A stretch of 64,000 nucleotides of DNA from Cryptomeria japonica (GCF_030272615.1 NW_026729177.1:95277-159276); one strand, 5' to 3'. Counted from the stretch's first letter, positions 11,845-24,326 are shown. Program-made: numbers and translations. Notes: generated by a model not told the origin, from the sequence alone.

Positions 11845-12760
11845 CACAGCCAAATTGAAGAAAAAATATAATAACATATCAAGAACAATTCAAAAGCTCA
11901 CACTATTTTCCATTGGCCACCAAAAAAGGTAGAAAAACTTCAAAATATGAATTGATTAAAGAAAAATGCTCAATATGTTAACTCTTGGCTTGATATTTCA
12001 TATTACCAATCTACACAAATGGGAGTGAAAAAATGCATAGTATGGCAACTACTGTAGGTCCAGTGTTTGCAGAAACCTCTAATGACACAAAAGCAAATTA
12101 AGGTGTCAAAGTGTGCATATAAAATATATACTCTGATGAAAACACTTGGCTTAGTAGCATCAGCACCTCCAAAATGGATGGAGAAAAGTACCAAATTTAA
12201 CCTGATTATTATAGGCATTCACACAAAAAAAGGGAACCTTACAACACCAATCCTTGAGATAATAATGCCAATCTAGAGAAAATGAGTTTCGAAGCCATAG
12301 ATGCAATATTGAAAAAAAATTAAAATAATTTTTAAGCATCAACATTCTGCATATTTTCATCTGGAAATGAAAATTTTGACCATTTTTTATTCTAGTTACT
12401 ACAATACTATGCAACCAAGTTCAAGCATATAATGTGAGCATAGTCACTCTACCTATATCCATCAAAATATATAAAAAATCCTCAAGTCTACGACACATTC
12501 TCTGCATTGAAAGACACAAAAGTGTTGTTATCATTTTAAAGAAAGTTTTGCAAGTATGACCACTCTACATATATCCACCCATATTGTTCTCCTTTTCATG
12601 GATAGAGGAGATACAAATGCACTATACAACCAAATTCTTGCAACAAAAAAAATATTAAAGACTACCATGCATATACCATTATCTTAAATAAAAGTTTCCA
12701 TTGGTACACAACGTATAAATTGTTCATTTTTTTGAATCTATCTTCCATAGAAGTATATGA
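11845..12760. repeat. Dispersed repeat, copy 1 (second copy at 62345-63217)
   Basis: This block (containing 'ggccaccaaaaaaggtagaa', 'cttggcttgatatttcatat' and 'gtttgcagaaacctctaatg') returns in the same orientation and order near the right end of the window. It lies downstream of the LRR pseudogene on the opposite strand to its reading direction. No ORF of note is present. It is either an unrecognised transposon or a segmental duplication. Confidence 0.7.
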
Positions 12761-13093
12761 GCATTCTATTGCATGTAGGTCTTTCCCAAAAGCATGTGTA
12801 ATGAACTTTTTGTGAACAAGAACATTGTCTTTAGATACACCAAGAAACCATCATCCTATACATAAAGTTATATATTAGTAATAGCTAAAAGATTATATTA
12901 TTCAATTTAAAAGAACTACAAACAATCTAAAATTTATACAATAGCCAATAAATTTTTTATCTAAAAAATGTACTAATTTCCTTTTGAATTTATGTAGTTT
13001 AATATTTAGAATTGTCATGTATAATTCAAAGAAAAAAAAAAACTCACCTTTGAATGACTTGTAGATGTATATCTTCACAGTGTCAAATTCTTC

Positions 13094-14112
13094 ATCCATA
13101 GAAAAAAAAATTTAAGATTGCACCATTTTTATTGAAGTATTTGATTCTCCATGTGATAATTATCACAATCAATGATATTATCCCCCCAAAAGCCATTCCA
13201 TAGGACAATCCCAATGATATGCCATACCATGGATATTTAGTGTTTTTCTTTATTTTATTAATGTAAACTAGAGGAGGAGAAGGAACAAATTGTGGCCAAG
13301 AATAATTTTTGGGTAGGGGACACCCCCATAAATTAGGATTCCCTGAATAAGAGGATTCTCCAAAGCCAAGCATATGTGTTCCTTGTGGTATGCTTCTTGA
13401 AATATTATTGTTTGATAAATCCATTGAACCTATATAGCTTAGAGATTCAAGCTCTACATGGATTTGGCCTGAAAAATCATTTCTTGAAAGGTCTAATGAA
13501 TCCAATTGATGCATTTCTCCAAAGAATTTTTGGAATGGTCCCATTCAAGTTGTTCATTGAAAGGTTTAGAAGCCTTAGCCCCTTCAAATTCCTAAAATTA
13601 GAAGGAACTTTTCCCTCTAATTCATTATTTGAGAGATCTATGGATGTGAGTGTGGAAATAATATATCAGTAGTGTTGATCTGTACGTTTTAAAGTCATAT
13701 CCAATCCATCTTGATATAGTGGCCCAAAAGTATGAGTGGATAATACAAAACCATTTTGACTTTCATTTGCCATCGCTTAGAGGAATACACAATTGAACCT
13801 GAGATATGATTGGGAGAAAGGAGCAAGATCTAGAGGTGTTTTAATTGACCTATCTCTAAAGGAATATTGTCTATAAATTTGTTCTCCTTCATTATCAATA
13901 CTATTAGCTTTGAGATATTTCCAATTAATGATGGTATTTCACCTTCAAACAAATTGTTTCCAATATCAAGAACCTGTCGCTTTGAACAATTTTTTATTGA
14001 AGGAGGGAATGATCCATTCAGATTATTACTGTGAACAACTAATGAATATAATTCACTCAACTTACTAGACTCATGGGGTAAGCTTCCCTCCAAACTATTA
14101 TTTCCCACAAAC
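13094..14112 (-). pseudogene. LRR receptor-like protein, 3' remnant
   Basis: The remnant encodes the membrane-proximal part of a plant LRR receptor-like protein (cell-surface, no kinase). It has LRRs with LDLSRNDFSG, MDLSNNNISRSIP, IDLSNNELEGKVPS and GNNLFEGEIPSLIGN, then the usual cap (NPNLWGCPLPK). One transmembrane helix (about GIISLIVIIITW) and a short basic tail follow. The extracellular N-terminus and signal peptide are missing above about 14112. Frames change between about 13545 and 13830, so it is broken. After the tail an A-rich tract separates a possible continuation, MDEEFDTVKIYIYKSFKG, ending at AAG|GTGAGT on the minus strand (about 13043-13050), which looks like a splice donor. 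Proteins of this class act in immunity and development; this copy is not functional. Confidence 0.85.
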
Positions 14113-14274
14113 TTAAATAGCCCTCGGAGTCAATCAAGGCCACTTTGAAGCAGAGGAGAGCTTGGGATTTTGAACACTTCTTCCATGGGCGGCTTGTTCT
14201 CTTAACCTTTGTGTCGGTCAACAAGTCAATGGTTATTTTATTTCTAAATTACATTAATTAATGAAGTACCAGTG

Positions 14275-14420
14275 TTAATAATTTTCTTCTTTCAATTTTC
14301 CACAAAATACCAGACTTTGGGACATTGATGTTAACTTTTCTTTCACTTTTTGACCAAGTTTCTCAGTACATATGGAATATTTGATTTTTCCTTCCAATGA
14401 TTGCGGTTTGTCTGCTATCT
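14275..14420. repeat. Short dispersed repeat, copy 1 (matches about 56165-56290)
   Basis: 'ttttccacaaaataccagac' followed by 'gttaacttttctttcacttt', 'gtttctcagtacat' and 'ccttccaatgattgcggttt' matches the segment near 56165-56290 in order and orientation. It lies just upstream (in gene sense) of the truncated LRR pseudogene. No ORF is supported. Confidence 0.55.
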
Positions 14421-14652
14421 TATGGGCAGTCATTATGCGGATAGGATTTGAAATGTTTAGCTACCTTATGGACAACCATTTGCAAGTTATTTTCAAATAT
14501 TTTTATGGTTTTTTTTTTTTTGTAATGAATGTTTTGGTGAGTAACATTAACGGTGTCACACTCTCACTATTTGTTTCAAATTGTGTGTGTTTAGATTCGA
14601 TAAGATGACCCAAATCAAAATTTCATCCAGTTTTCAAATGTAAATGCAATTG

Positions 14653-15709
14653 TCATGCTCTATGAAGTGTACTTGTACCTGCAAGCACAATGCACTCAAT
14701 AAATCATTACAAGCAATGGTTAGTAAATTGAAACAATGAAATGTAAAACCATCTAGTTAATCAACTTATTGCCTCCTAGTAAATGTGAGTATGAAAAATG
14801 CTCTCAGATCTGATTATGCATACTCCAGTTACTTGACTACACTTAGATGGAGGATTTGAATGAATAAAATGCATGATCTAGCAAGAATAGCATGATTAAG
14901 CTACATGATTTCATGATTGATCTAGAAAATGAACTAATATTAAGATGCAATTAAGCTAAGATTGAGCATGATAACATTGCTAAGAATGATAAGCTATAAG
15001 ATAGATGCCTATAGTAATAATGCATAAGATGAGAATGAGATGGGATCAAATGATATACAAAAATCATATGAAATTGGGACCCTTTGAGATCCAAAATGAG
15101 GTCTATTTATAGGATTTCCAAGGCTAGGGGTGAGGTGGCAGGAATCAACAGTCAAGATTTGATCTGAAGATATCAATGGTTAAATTGGAGAAGGATGGCA
15201 AAGGGGGTCAGATTAAAGGGAACATCTGTCATCTCTATGGTGACAAGTGTCAAAAGGATTCTAGAAGAGTTTGGATGAAAGGGAACACTTAGTGACAAGT
15301 GTCACAAGGTTCTAGAAGATGTTGGATGAAAGGGGACATGGTGGTAGGTAGAATGGGTTAGGTTTAGGAATGGTTAGGTTTAGGAGTGGTAGGAGTTAGG
15401 AGAATTTGAATTTAAAAATTCAAATAATATGAAAAGGATAATTAATCTCAACAACTCATGATTGATTTGTTTTAATTAATTAAAGGATTTAGAAGAAATG
15501 AATTTGATGGGGGGAATTAATTAATTTGAATTAATTTATTAAAGGGGTGAAATGAACCTATTAAATAAATCCTTAGATTTATTAATAAGTAGATAAAAAG
15601 GGAAATTTAATCAAATTGCTTAGTGAATTTAATTAAATTGGGGAGGGAGATTAATTAAATAATTTATTATTTAATTAATTATCTTTAGACCATTTTTAGG
15701 TGTATACAT
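14653..15709 (-). repeat. 3' LTR of the Tat-type element
   Basis: The minus strand begins TGTATACACCTAAAAATGG at 15709, directly after the tract AAAGAGGGGCAAAA (15710-15724), which fits a polypurine tract. The sequence is AT-rich with repeated TTAATTAA words. A good TATA box lies inside. The proposed end, GCATGACA on the minus strand near 14653, is uncertain. Confidence 0.65.
15103..15112 (-). promoter_or_regulatory. TATA box in the Tat LTR
   Basis: CTATAAATAG on the minus strand, about 600 bases into the LTR, is a textbook plant TATA element and would drive transcription of the element's genomic RNA. Confidence 0.55.
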
Positions 15710-15997
15710 TTTGCCCCTCTTTGAAGCGAGGTGTGATGACATGTTGATTCAAAGAATAATCTCATTTTGATGATGATATTGGTTTGATAGGATGCCCTAG
15801 CTCTTGATTGCTAAATTCCGGTATGATGATGCCTCCTTGAGAGATCAATTGAGATAATTGATCTTTGGAGTTTTTGTGAGATTGATATCCTGATAGATTT
15901 GATTTGATTTCTGCAACTGTGTTTGATGAAAATGTGAGTTCTTTGATTAGCTTGATTGCTTAGATTGAGAAGATTGAAAAATCTTGATTGATTAAAT

Positions 15998-16190
15998 TCA
16001 GTTTGGTTTCAGGAAGGATTCATCCTGTATAAGACAATGATGATCAAAGCATTTGGTTTCAGGATGGATTCATCATGTATAAGACATTATCAGAATGTCT
16101 AGTTTTAGGAAGGATACATCCTGTATAAGACATGAATCAGAATTAGATTGTCTATTTTCAGGAAGGATTCATCCTATATAAGACGTGATA
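15998..16190. repeat. Four tandem copies of a ~50-bp hairpin-forming repeat
   Basis: The phrase 'tttcaggaaggattcatcct' plus 'gtataagaca' recurs at about 16009, 16056, 16104 and 16158 with small changes. Each copy contains the palindromic core AGGATNNATCCT. It lies between integrase and the 3' LTR, where Tat/Ogre-type elements commonly carry tandem repeats (known for the group). Confidence 0.75.
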
Positions 16191-17334
16191 GGATCTATTA
16201 GGTTTTATTAATTGATTTGATTTGATAATGTTGATTAGAGAAAGAACTGACAGTTTGTTGATATCGAGTTGCAGAAATATTTGGATATGCTGATGTTGAT
16301 TCTGTTGAGGGAGATAGCATAAGATTTTTCGTTGGGTCGATAATATCTCGAGAGATGTGAGTCATCATTCTGATTGCGTATACACTTGTGATGATACTTT
16401 GATGGTTCTTGTGATATATTTAACCTTGGATAAAAGGATCTTGTAGGATCCCATGCAAGAATGAAATGCAAGCTAAAATGCAAATGAAATGCAATGTAAT
16501 GCAAACTATGACCGGACTAGTCACTAGATTATTTTGCATTTTGTCATCATTGAGCTTTTGAAATGTGGGAAGTGAGTGCAAACATCGATGGTATAATTAA
16601 ACCATGATGACCTAAGCACTTCTTTCCTAGATTTTGATATAGCAAGTTAGCACAAGCATCGAGGTATAATTGAACCGAGATGACCTGAGTGTTATTTGCA
16701 TAAAATAGGCCGTATTAATCATTTCAATACATAAATCGGAATGTCTTCAATGATACTTCAATGATCATGTCCCAAGACAAATTTGCACATATTAATGATT
16801 AATTTTTAGACAAGAGATAAGAAAAATTTCATGTTTCTTCCTTGTTCCTCTAGTCAAAGACATCCTGGAGTCACTCAGAAATCATGATAGCGAAAATCAA
16901 TATAGAAATGTTGAACAATTATGTTAAAATCATTATCCAAAAGATATTATTCCACGGAAAAGTGTGTGATGTGCTTTGATTGATTTCGTGATAGCTTGAT
17001 AGTTGATAGTTTGATCTCGTGTTCAATGTTGGATGTGTCTCAGTTTTCGCTTGATAAGAGTTGTCTAACTATTTGTTCTACTTGTTTGATTAAGCTCAAA
17101 ATGATCCAGAGTTTGCCCCCAACTTGGTGTAGGATTTTGTCCCAAGCCTAGAAACAAAGTTGTTATGATATATCCAATGATCCAAACCATCGTAAGAAGC
17201 CACCTGGGATGTCTATGTATGTAGAAAGGCTTAGGATGGTCAACACTGATGAATGAATGCAAGTGGAAAAATGCATGAACTAATAGATGGAAGAGCTAGC
17301 TGACAGATAGCGGTTGTTTGTCAAGTTTTCGCCA

Positions 17335-17480
17335 TCTATTTTTATTGCATTTTTTCTGATATTTGATTTTTTTTTCTTTTATTATTCTTTTTCACTTTTT
17401 TTGATTTTTTTGCTTTTTCATTGTTTTTGATTTTTTCTGATTTTTCACTGTTTTTGATTTTTTTTCATTTTTCAGACAAA
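17335..17480. repeat. T-rich low-complexity tract with GATTTTTT units
   Basis: A run of (C/G)ATTTTT-type words (A-rich on the element's sense strand) lies directly 3' of the integrase reading frame. It is low-complexity sequence with no coding value. Confidence 0.6.
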
Positions 17481-17486
17481 GAATTT

Positions 17487-18700
17487 CTACAAGTGCATGC
17501 TATTGATAGGTTCCTTGAGTTGATCTCCATCCTGTGTTGATAACTGATATGCTCTTGATCCAAATACTATTGTGACCACAAATGGACCTAACCAGTCTAG
17601 TTCAAATTTTCCTTCCTTTTCTCGATCTACCTGGTTGCGTGGATTTTCCTTTAGCACTAGTTCTCCCACTTGAAATATTCATGGTTTAACCTTGTGATTA
17701 TAGCTTTGTCACATTCTTTGCTGATATACCTTTAGATGATCAAAGACATTTTGTCTTCATTCATGGATCAGTTCTAACTCTTGTAGTCTAGATACTCTTT
17801 GTTCTTCATCTGGGATGAGACCTTTTAATGATACACGTAGAGAGGGTATCTCTACTTCGATTGACAATATGGCTTCTGATCCATATACAAGAGAGAAAGG
17901 TGTGGCACCTGTCAATGTGCAGATACTAGTGTGGTAGGCTCATAGAGAAAGGTTTAGTTGGATATGCCAATCTTTCTGAGCATCGTTCACTATCTTTTTA
18001 AGGATTTTCAGAATAGTTTTGTTAGATGCTTCTGCTTGCCCATTTCCCTGTGGATAGTATGGTGTGGAGAATCTGTGCTGGATTTTGAACTTCTCACATA
18101 GCTCTTGTACATCTTGATTCTTGAATGGTCGCCCATTATCAGTGATAATGGTCATTGGTAGTCCATAGCGATAGATGATGTAATTCAAGATAAATGCAGC
18201 AATTTGTTTTCATGTGATATTTATGAGAGGTACCGCTTCAATCCATTTCATGAAATATTTTGTAGCTACCAGGATGAATTTATGTCCATTAGATGAGGAA
18301 GGATTTATCTTTCCTACCAGATCAAGTCCCCATTGACAAAAAGGCCAAGATGTTGCTAAAGCATTTAGTTCTTGTGTTGGTGCATTGATCAAGTTCCCAT
18401 GGATTTGACATTGTTTGCATGTTCTTGATATCTTAAAAGAATCTCATTCCATAGTCGGCCAATAGTAGCCCAAGCATATGAGTTTTTTCGAAAGGGTAAG
18501 ACCACTTGAATGATTGTCACAAATGTCATTATGGACTTCATGTAAGGCCTTCTCAGATTCTTCTTGTTTGAGACATCTTAAGAGAGTATCATCTAGACCT
18601 CGTTTAAACAGGGTATTTGTGATGAGAGTAAAATGTGAGGATTGGTGAATAAAGTTTCTCTTTTGGTTTTTCGATAAGTCAGGAGGTAAGATATTGTCTT
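17487..18700 (-). pseudogene. Ty3/gypsy integrase (decayed)
   Basis: The HHCC-type zinc-binding region is partly preserved near 18420-18500 (YYWPTM, CKQCQIHG). The catalytic core keeps all three acidic positions: WGLDLVG, ITDNGRPF and GNGQAEASNK, the D, D and E used for strand transfer of the element's cDNA. The C-terminal part has GELVLKENPRN and KFELDWLGPFVV, as in Tat/Athila integrases lacking a chromodomain. In-frame stops near 18205, 17938 and 17680 break it. It was translated from the element's gag-pol RNA and acted in the nucleus. Confidence 0.85.
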
Positions 18701-18824
18701 TCAGGTATGTGTAAGTTTGGTCATAGCGAGAGGAATCGTGTCCAATAAGTTAACAGATGGTTTGGGAATCAAGACAATTATAGGCGGAATGAAACAACTT
18801 TTCAACCAGGAATTCGTAATGTTG

Positions 18825-19224
18825 TTAATTTTCCTGTGTCTGCAATAGAGAAGCAAGTGTAGCCATGGTGTTTGCTGCTTTATTATCATTTCTTGGAATC
18901 TGTTCAAAAGTTATTTCTACAAAGTACTTCTTGATATCATCCACCATCTTTTTGTAAGGCATGATTTTGTCATCTTTGGTTTGATAGTAATTATTGATTT
19001 GATTAATGACAAGCTGAGAGTCTCCAAAGACTTGAAGTTGTTTTATATTCCATTCTACAACCATTTTGATACTTGTAACTAATGCTTCATACTCTACTAT
19101 ATTGTTTGTACACAGAAAGCTTAATTTATATGCTTTCGGGATTGTATGCCCTTGTGGTGTGATGAATAGAATTCTTTCTCTTGATCAATGTTGTGTATAT
19201 GAACCACCAAAGTATAGTTCTCAT
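18825..19224 (-). pseudogene. Additional RNase H of Tat lineage
   Basis: The minus strand reads LYFGGSYTQ, ILFITPQGHTIPKAYKL, NNIVEYEAL, VFGDSQLVINQI, IPRNDNKAANTMATLA. This is the family pattern of the Tat additional RNase H. The Glu of EYEAL and the Asp of GDSQL are present; the first Asp (normally D in FDGA/Y) reads G, so the site looks damaged. The domain begins exactly where the deletion joins the LTR stub. Confidence 0.8.
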
Positions 19225-19418
19225 GAATTTGATGGGGGGAATTAATTAATTAAAGGGGTGAAATGAACCTATTAAATAAATCCTTAGATTTATTAATAAG
19301 TAGATGAAAAGGGAAATTTAATCAAATTGCTTAGTGAATTTAATTAAATTGGGGAGGGAGATTAATTAAATAATTGCTTATTTAATTAATTATCTTCAGA
19401 CCATTTTTAGGTGTATAC
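19225..19418 (-). repeat. Remnant of the 5' LTR of the Tat-type element
   Basis: About 194 bases match 15500-15709, including GGTGTATACA at the outer end. The rest of the LTR, the primer-binding site and the gag-PR-RT region are missing. Confidence 0.75.
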
Positions 19419-21759
19419 AACAATATATTCATGTGATTGAGATGGAAAAGGGTTTGAATGTTAGGCTATTGGGTTTGGTTTGGTATGTAGAATTTCTCTT
19501 CCATCTTGTACTTTGTTGAACAACAATGAAGGAATGAATATAAAGTGTATATAATACATCATATTCTCATAGTATCACTATTAATTTTGAAAAATTGCAC
19601 TAAAGCCTGTTTTACACTAAAAACAATGTGTCGGATGTAACGAGGTGATTGTTCAAAAAATGCATCACAATTGAGGAAACAAAATTCTATTTAACATGCT
19701 TGGGTCAAGGGGGTGTTTCCTTCTTGATATTTTTATAGTATTGTGTAGTTCCTTTCAGTTAGTTGTTGTTTCTCAATAGTTTTACAAAAGGGTTGGGGCC
19801 CTTTCAAAAATACCTTTCTTGTTTGTTCTTTATGGCTAGTTTGAGCCTATTTTTTCTTCCATTTTAACAATTTTTGTAAAGAGTTGAGGCCCTTGTAACC
19901 TACTTATGCACTCAAAAACATAAAACATAAGGCATCAAAATTAAGATATATAGATGTAGTGATCCGATGAATTACTTACATACAATATGATTTTAAAATA
20001 ATTTAAAATTTAATTTTTTATAATTTTTTAATCTTTTATTTTACTTAAAAATAACTTATTAAATTATATTTTATAATCAATACAAGAAATGTTAATAATA
20101 ATTTTCATTTCAACTTTAACTTTGTTTTGAGTAATTATTCTATCGAATAGATTGATATTATTAAAGATCCAATTAAAAAGGATTTTTCATGAAAGTTGTT
20201 TCATTGATTATTAGGTTTAGAGATTTACATGGAAATTGAAGAGGAAATACTAATTCTAATTGTTGATAATTTATTTGTTTTCAATTTGTTATTATTGTAC
20301 AAATAAAATAATGCCTTAAAAATACCTAAAATATGCATAGAAGTGTTGAATACTATCCAAAATATCCACTAGGATGTAGTGGGTTTCTTAGTGGTGGGCA
20401 TGTATTCAAAAGTTATAGACACCATTGAAAACAACAACGAGAGTTTAATAATTTTTAAGTCTATACTAATTTGTTTGAAATAATCCTCCAACTTCAAGAG
20501 TTTCCTAGTTTACGAAAGGAGTTGCATGCTAAATTGAATGAATCTAAATAATTAATAGTGACATGAGACATCTCATGTTGTTTTGAGAAGAAGAGAAAAG
20601 GATATAAAAGGTACATAACTACTTTACCTTTGAATAATTTATTATTAAGTATTAATGTATATTTACAGTTATCTATTGGTTTTCCAATGTGAAGATTAGT
20701 TTTTAAAGAAATCAATAAATTTAGTGTTACATTTTTTGTAGGAAGGCATTATGTTTATCCTTTTTTTGGTCAACAATGTTTCTTTGCACTAAATTGCAAT
20801 TTATTTCCATTTGATTGGATAATTAAAAGATGTTGAAAGCTTAAAGGGATATATCATAGAATCAATGACTTCATAGAGATATGGATTACATGTGCAAGAT
20901 GCTTCATTTACAAATAAGTACTTCTACTTTGAAAGGTATGCAAAGCATAGTCGATCCTCCTCTCCTTATTCCTACCATAAAGAATGATGTTGGTAAAACA
21001 TCACTTCCTAGTTATTGATGGGATACTATGTTATTGATCATTATAGCTGCCACATTGACATATTGAAATGTTTCAATGTTTCTTTAGCTATTAGTTGGAA
21101 CAAAAAATAAAATTAAGGAATATGTTCAATGGCTCAACTAAGAGGGTGATAGTGCAAAAATGGTTATGGTTACATATGGTAATGGTCGGTCTAGCAATAC
21201 CACATTAGATGATGCAATTTTTTCCTCTTTGCAAAAAACATTATGGGGCTAGAAACATTCTTAAGTTACACTCATTCAACTTCTAGAGAAAGATCCCAAA
21301 GTAGATCTCCAATCCTTGATTTTACAAGAGTCGACTACCACCAAACATGATGTGAGAAACTTTTAAAGTGGATGTTAGAGCTTAAAATACACTATATATT
21401 AAACAAAAAAAATAATTTTTTACATATTGACAATGCTTTGTATCGACAACCATTAAAAATATTTACCTAGTTACGATGTCACAAGTGTAAAGAAATTTTG
21501 GTAACTTTTGACATCTAGAGAAACAAATGTATTGGAAGACAATAATATTATGGAATTGAACCTGAAAAACTCTATAACATGAGATCTATTTCTATTGATT
21601 CAACCCTTCAAGTGTTATGTAGAAAAATTCAAAGAAAATTTTAAAAAGAGTCTATATTACAAAAAAGACCTCAATCCAAGCAAATAGTAGAGAAACACAT
21701 GTTTTGTATTCCATTTTTTAAAGTTACTAGAGCTTAACTTCATCAATAAAAGAAAAAAG
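19419..21759. other. AT-rich intergenic DNA, nothing recognised
   Basis: About 2.3 kb with only short ORFs lacking recognisable motifs. It is probably old repeat-derived sequence. Confidence 0.4.
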
Positions 21760-23071
21760 TGTTGAACACTTCTAGATTTTGAGAGGGGGTGTGAATCATA
21801 GAATATTAAAACTTAACCATTATTTATCATTCATTCTAATTATCACATGTGTGGAAGTAAACAAATGAAAATAAAAGATCAATCACACAAGGACACCAAT
21901 ATTTTATGTGGAAAACCCAATGTTGGAAAAACCATAGTGAGAACTATCTCATTATATCACAACTAATTACAAGGTTTTAGGCTCTATGCCAAGGAAGCTC
22001 ACTACTCTTGATTTCAACTCGCAGGCTAAGACACACAATCTTAGGGCAAGATACAATGGATTTGGGGAACATTGAAGATCACTTCTTTAGGAAATTATAC
22101 AAATGTGTGATTACAAAGAATAATTATTGTTAAGGTAAAGAGAAACACATTCTTTGAAATGTTGATTACAATTCATTGTTCTAAACATCTAAGATTGACT
22201 ACATTATTGCTCATCCACAATTATTCACCTTCACACTTAATTGACATAACATATCATTCTTCTCATTTAACTCATACAATCCTCCAAAGTATCTCATTCC
22301 TGAAGTATCATTTGCTCAAAAAGATGTAGCAATTAGGTTGACCTAATTTGATGTAACATGTAGCATAAATAGTCAACCCCAAATGCATTCTCTAAAGTAA
22401 TGTGGAAGTAAAACAAGACATGTGAAGCAACACACCATATTGGTACACCTTCCTATTAATCCCAAATCTTTTCCTTCAACTCAGCACGTTGCCACATAGA
22501 CAAGAAATACTCAAGTCAGCTCCAGAAGATAGAATTGTTAAAGCAACCCAAAAAAAAATGCTCAAAACATGATGTGGACCTCCACAACACCTACAGATAG
22601 AAAAAATAGCATCTCCTAACACTAAAAAAACTATATAAGAGAACTAAAATGCTAAAAACATCAGAATCCAAAAGAATGCAAAACATTCTTGCAATCAAGT
22701 ACACTATTACTGAACAATCAACACTTTGGCCAATACCAAATAAACTGCAAATCGAATGAGAACATGAAACCTTGGATGTAACATGAATTTGAATCTACCA
22801 ATATTACAACCACAAGAAAATATAAATCAATGCTAGACAATGCTAACCGCAATAGTAAACTTTGTTTGGGAGACTATTCGCCAAAATAGTCAAACTTAGC
22901 TAGACTCAATTATGGATACTTGAAAACTTCTTCAAGGCTCCAAAATAGACATGAGTTAACAAGATGTATCATTTGCATTCACCCTCAATAATATCCATGC
23001 ATCAATGTAATTATGTAAGCAAAATTTTGCTACAAAATAATTGGTCAAATACTTCAAGACCTTTGTTGACA
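21760..23071 (-). repeat. 3' LTR of copia element E
   Basis: The minus strand begins TGTCAACAAAGG right after a purine tract and ends GTGTTCAACA. Near the end it reads 'gattcacaccccctctcaaa', and inside it 'tggtttttccaacattgggt', the U5 phrases shared by the other copia LTRs of the window. The length is 1312 bases. The orientation and position agree with the nested model for element E. Confidence 0.75.
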
Positions 23072-23077
23072 CCAATC

Positions 23078-23090
23078 TTCCCCCTTTTCA
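23078..23090 (-). promoter_or_regulatory. Polypurine tract of element E
   Basis: The minus strand reads GAAAAGGGGGAAG, preceded by 'gccatcaat' and followed seven bases later by the LTR start. The same 'catcaatgccaaaggg' context precedes the 3' LTRs of elements C and D. Confidence 0.6.
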
Positions 23091-23956
23091 TTGATGGCAA
23101 CACTTGTGCAATCTCCAAAACATTAACATATCTCTCTCCCTTTGAAATAAAAGACAAAGGGAATCTCCTCATTACTGTACAACCTCAACCTACAACACTT
23201 ATCTATCTCTACAAAATTTCTCCCCTTGTCTACATCAGCTTACACTTAGGGTATGAACAAAATGAATGCAACCTTCTACATATCCACATGTGGTTGTACA
23301 AGAATAAAATTGTCTTACCAACAAAAAATAATCAACCTACATAACTAAGGGCATGGTGTTGTTTTTATGATTAGAATTCAGTTAAGCAAAAATACAGAAA
23401 TAATGAATGATGTATTCCCTTAATCACAATCTACCTTATAAAGTGATGTCGATCTACTGCTCAATATTGATCTCCTTATGATAGTATGCACTTTTGATGT
23501 CCCTTACTAAGTATCAGTTCACTATTGGATTTTATCTAGAATCGTGGACTTCTTCTTGTATTAATTCCAACGTATTGGTGTTCCCTAAGGTACTTCACCT
23601 TTTCTTCATATCACCTCCTATGAGAAGACCCGGCGCTAGATATATGTGTTATGGGTGATCAGTTGATGATCATGTCTCTTTAGAAGAGATTTGACTTATT
23701 TTATCACTCACATTATTCTCCTTCGGTCGTGTCTACCCGAAGGAGTCCATACCCAGTGCAGCAGTTGTTGGAGTTAATCAATTAAATTCAATAATTATTA
23801 ACTATTATTTATTTGATAATATTTAAATTAAAAAAATTAATAGAATACTAGCTACTTAGCACATCATTGATTCATATAAATTTAATATTCATTAATTAAG
23901 GATGATGCTTGAAGCTATATCATCAGCTAGGGAGGAGTGATTCTATATATCCAATA

Positions 23957-24240
23957 TCATGGAGTCTCTCAACATGACACCCACAATGGCTACACCCATT
24001 TGTGAAAATAGCTTATCACATAGTCACTCAACAAGATGTCCATCATGGCTAAACCCATGTATGGAAAGAAAAATTCACACAAGTGCCCATCACGAAGTCA
24101 CTCAACATGATGTCAACCATACTACCCCCATGAGTGGAAAAAGAACAAGCTCAAAGAGTTCATCACAAAGTCTCCCAACGTGATATTGTCATGGAGTCTC
24201 TCAACATGACATCCACAATGGCTACTCCCAGAGGGTGGAA
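23957..24240. repeat. Minisatellite (~75-bp units) in the 3' region of element E
   Basis: 'catggagtctctcaacatga' with 'ccacaatggctac' occurs at about 23958 and again at about 24191. Weaker copies ('tagtcactcaacaagatgtc', 'gaagtcactcaacatgatgt', 'aagtctcccaacgtgatatt') lie between, at roughly 24020, 24093 and 24167. It lies between the RNase H stop and the polypurine tract of E once element C is removed. Confidence 0.6.
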
Positions 24241-24326
24241 AGAAACACATCTTTGTCTCAGAGATGGACAAGGGCTTTCACCTTAAATTTCTTCATCTCA
24301 GATAAAAAATGCATTATAGTAAATAA

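Larger units (their letters stand above)
14653..19418 (-). mobile_element. Ty3/gypsy element, Tat-type, internally deleted
   Basis: The minus-strand order is: LTR stub (19225-19418), additional RNase H, integrase, a 3' untranslated region with tandem repeats, a purine tract, and a 3' LTR. The RNase H placed next to integrase and distinct from the RT-linked one is the hallmark of the Tat lineage (established knowledge). Gag, protease and RT are absent. The LTR stub at 19225-19418 is nearly identical to 15500-15709 and is joined directly to the start of the RNase H, so a deletion runs from inside the 5' LTR to pol. The right end TGTATACACC (minus) is clear; the exact left end near 14653 is not, and no perfect target duplication was identified. 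Confidence 0.8.

Noticed and set aside
14640-14740. Exact target duplication for the Tat element (ACAAT or ACAA)
   Set aside because: ACAAT follows the right end at 19419, but several near-matches exist on the left and none fits both the LTR end and a perfect repeat.
15998-16190. CRISPR-like array
   Set aside because: Spacers and repeats are not regular, and the genome is eukaryotic; it is a tandem repeat in a gypsy element.
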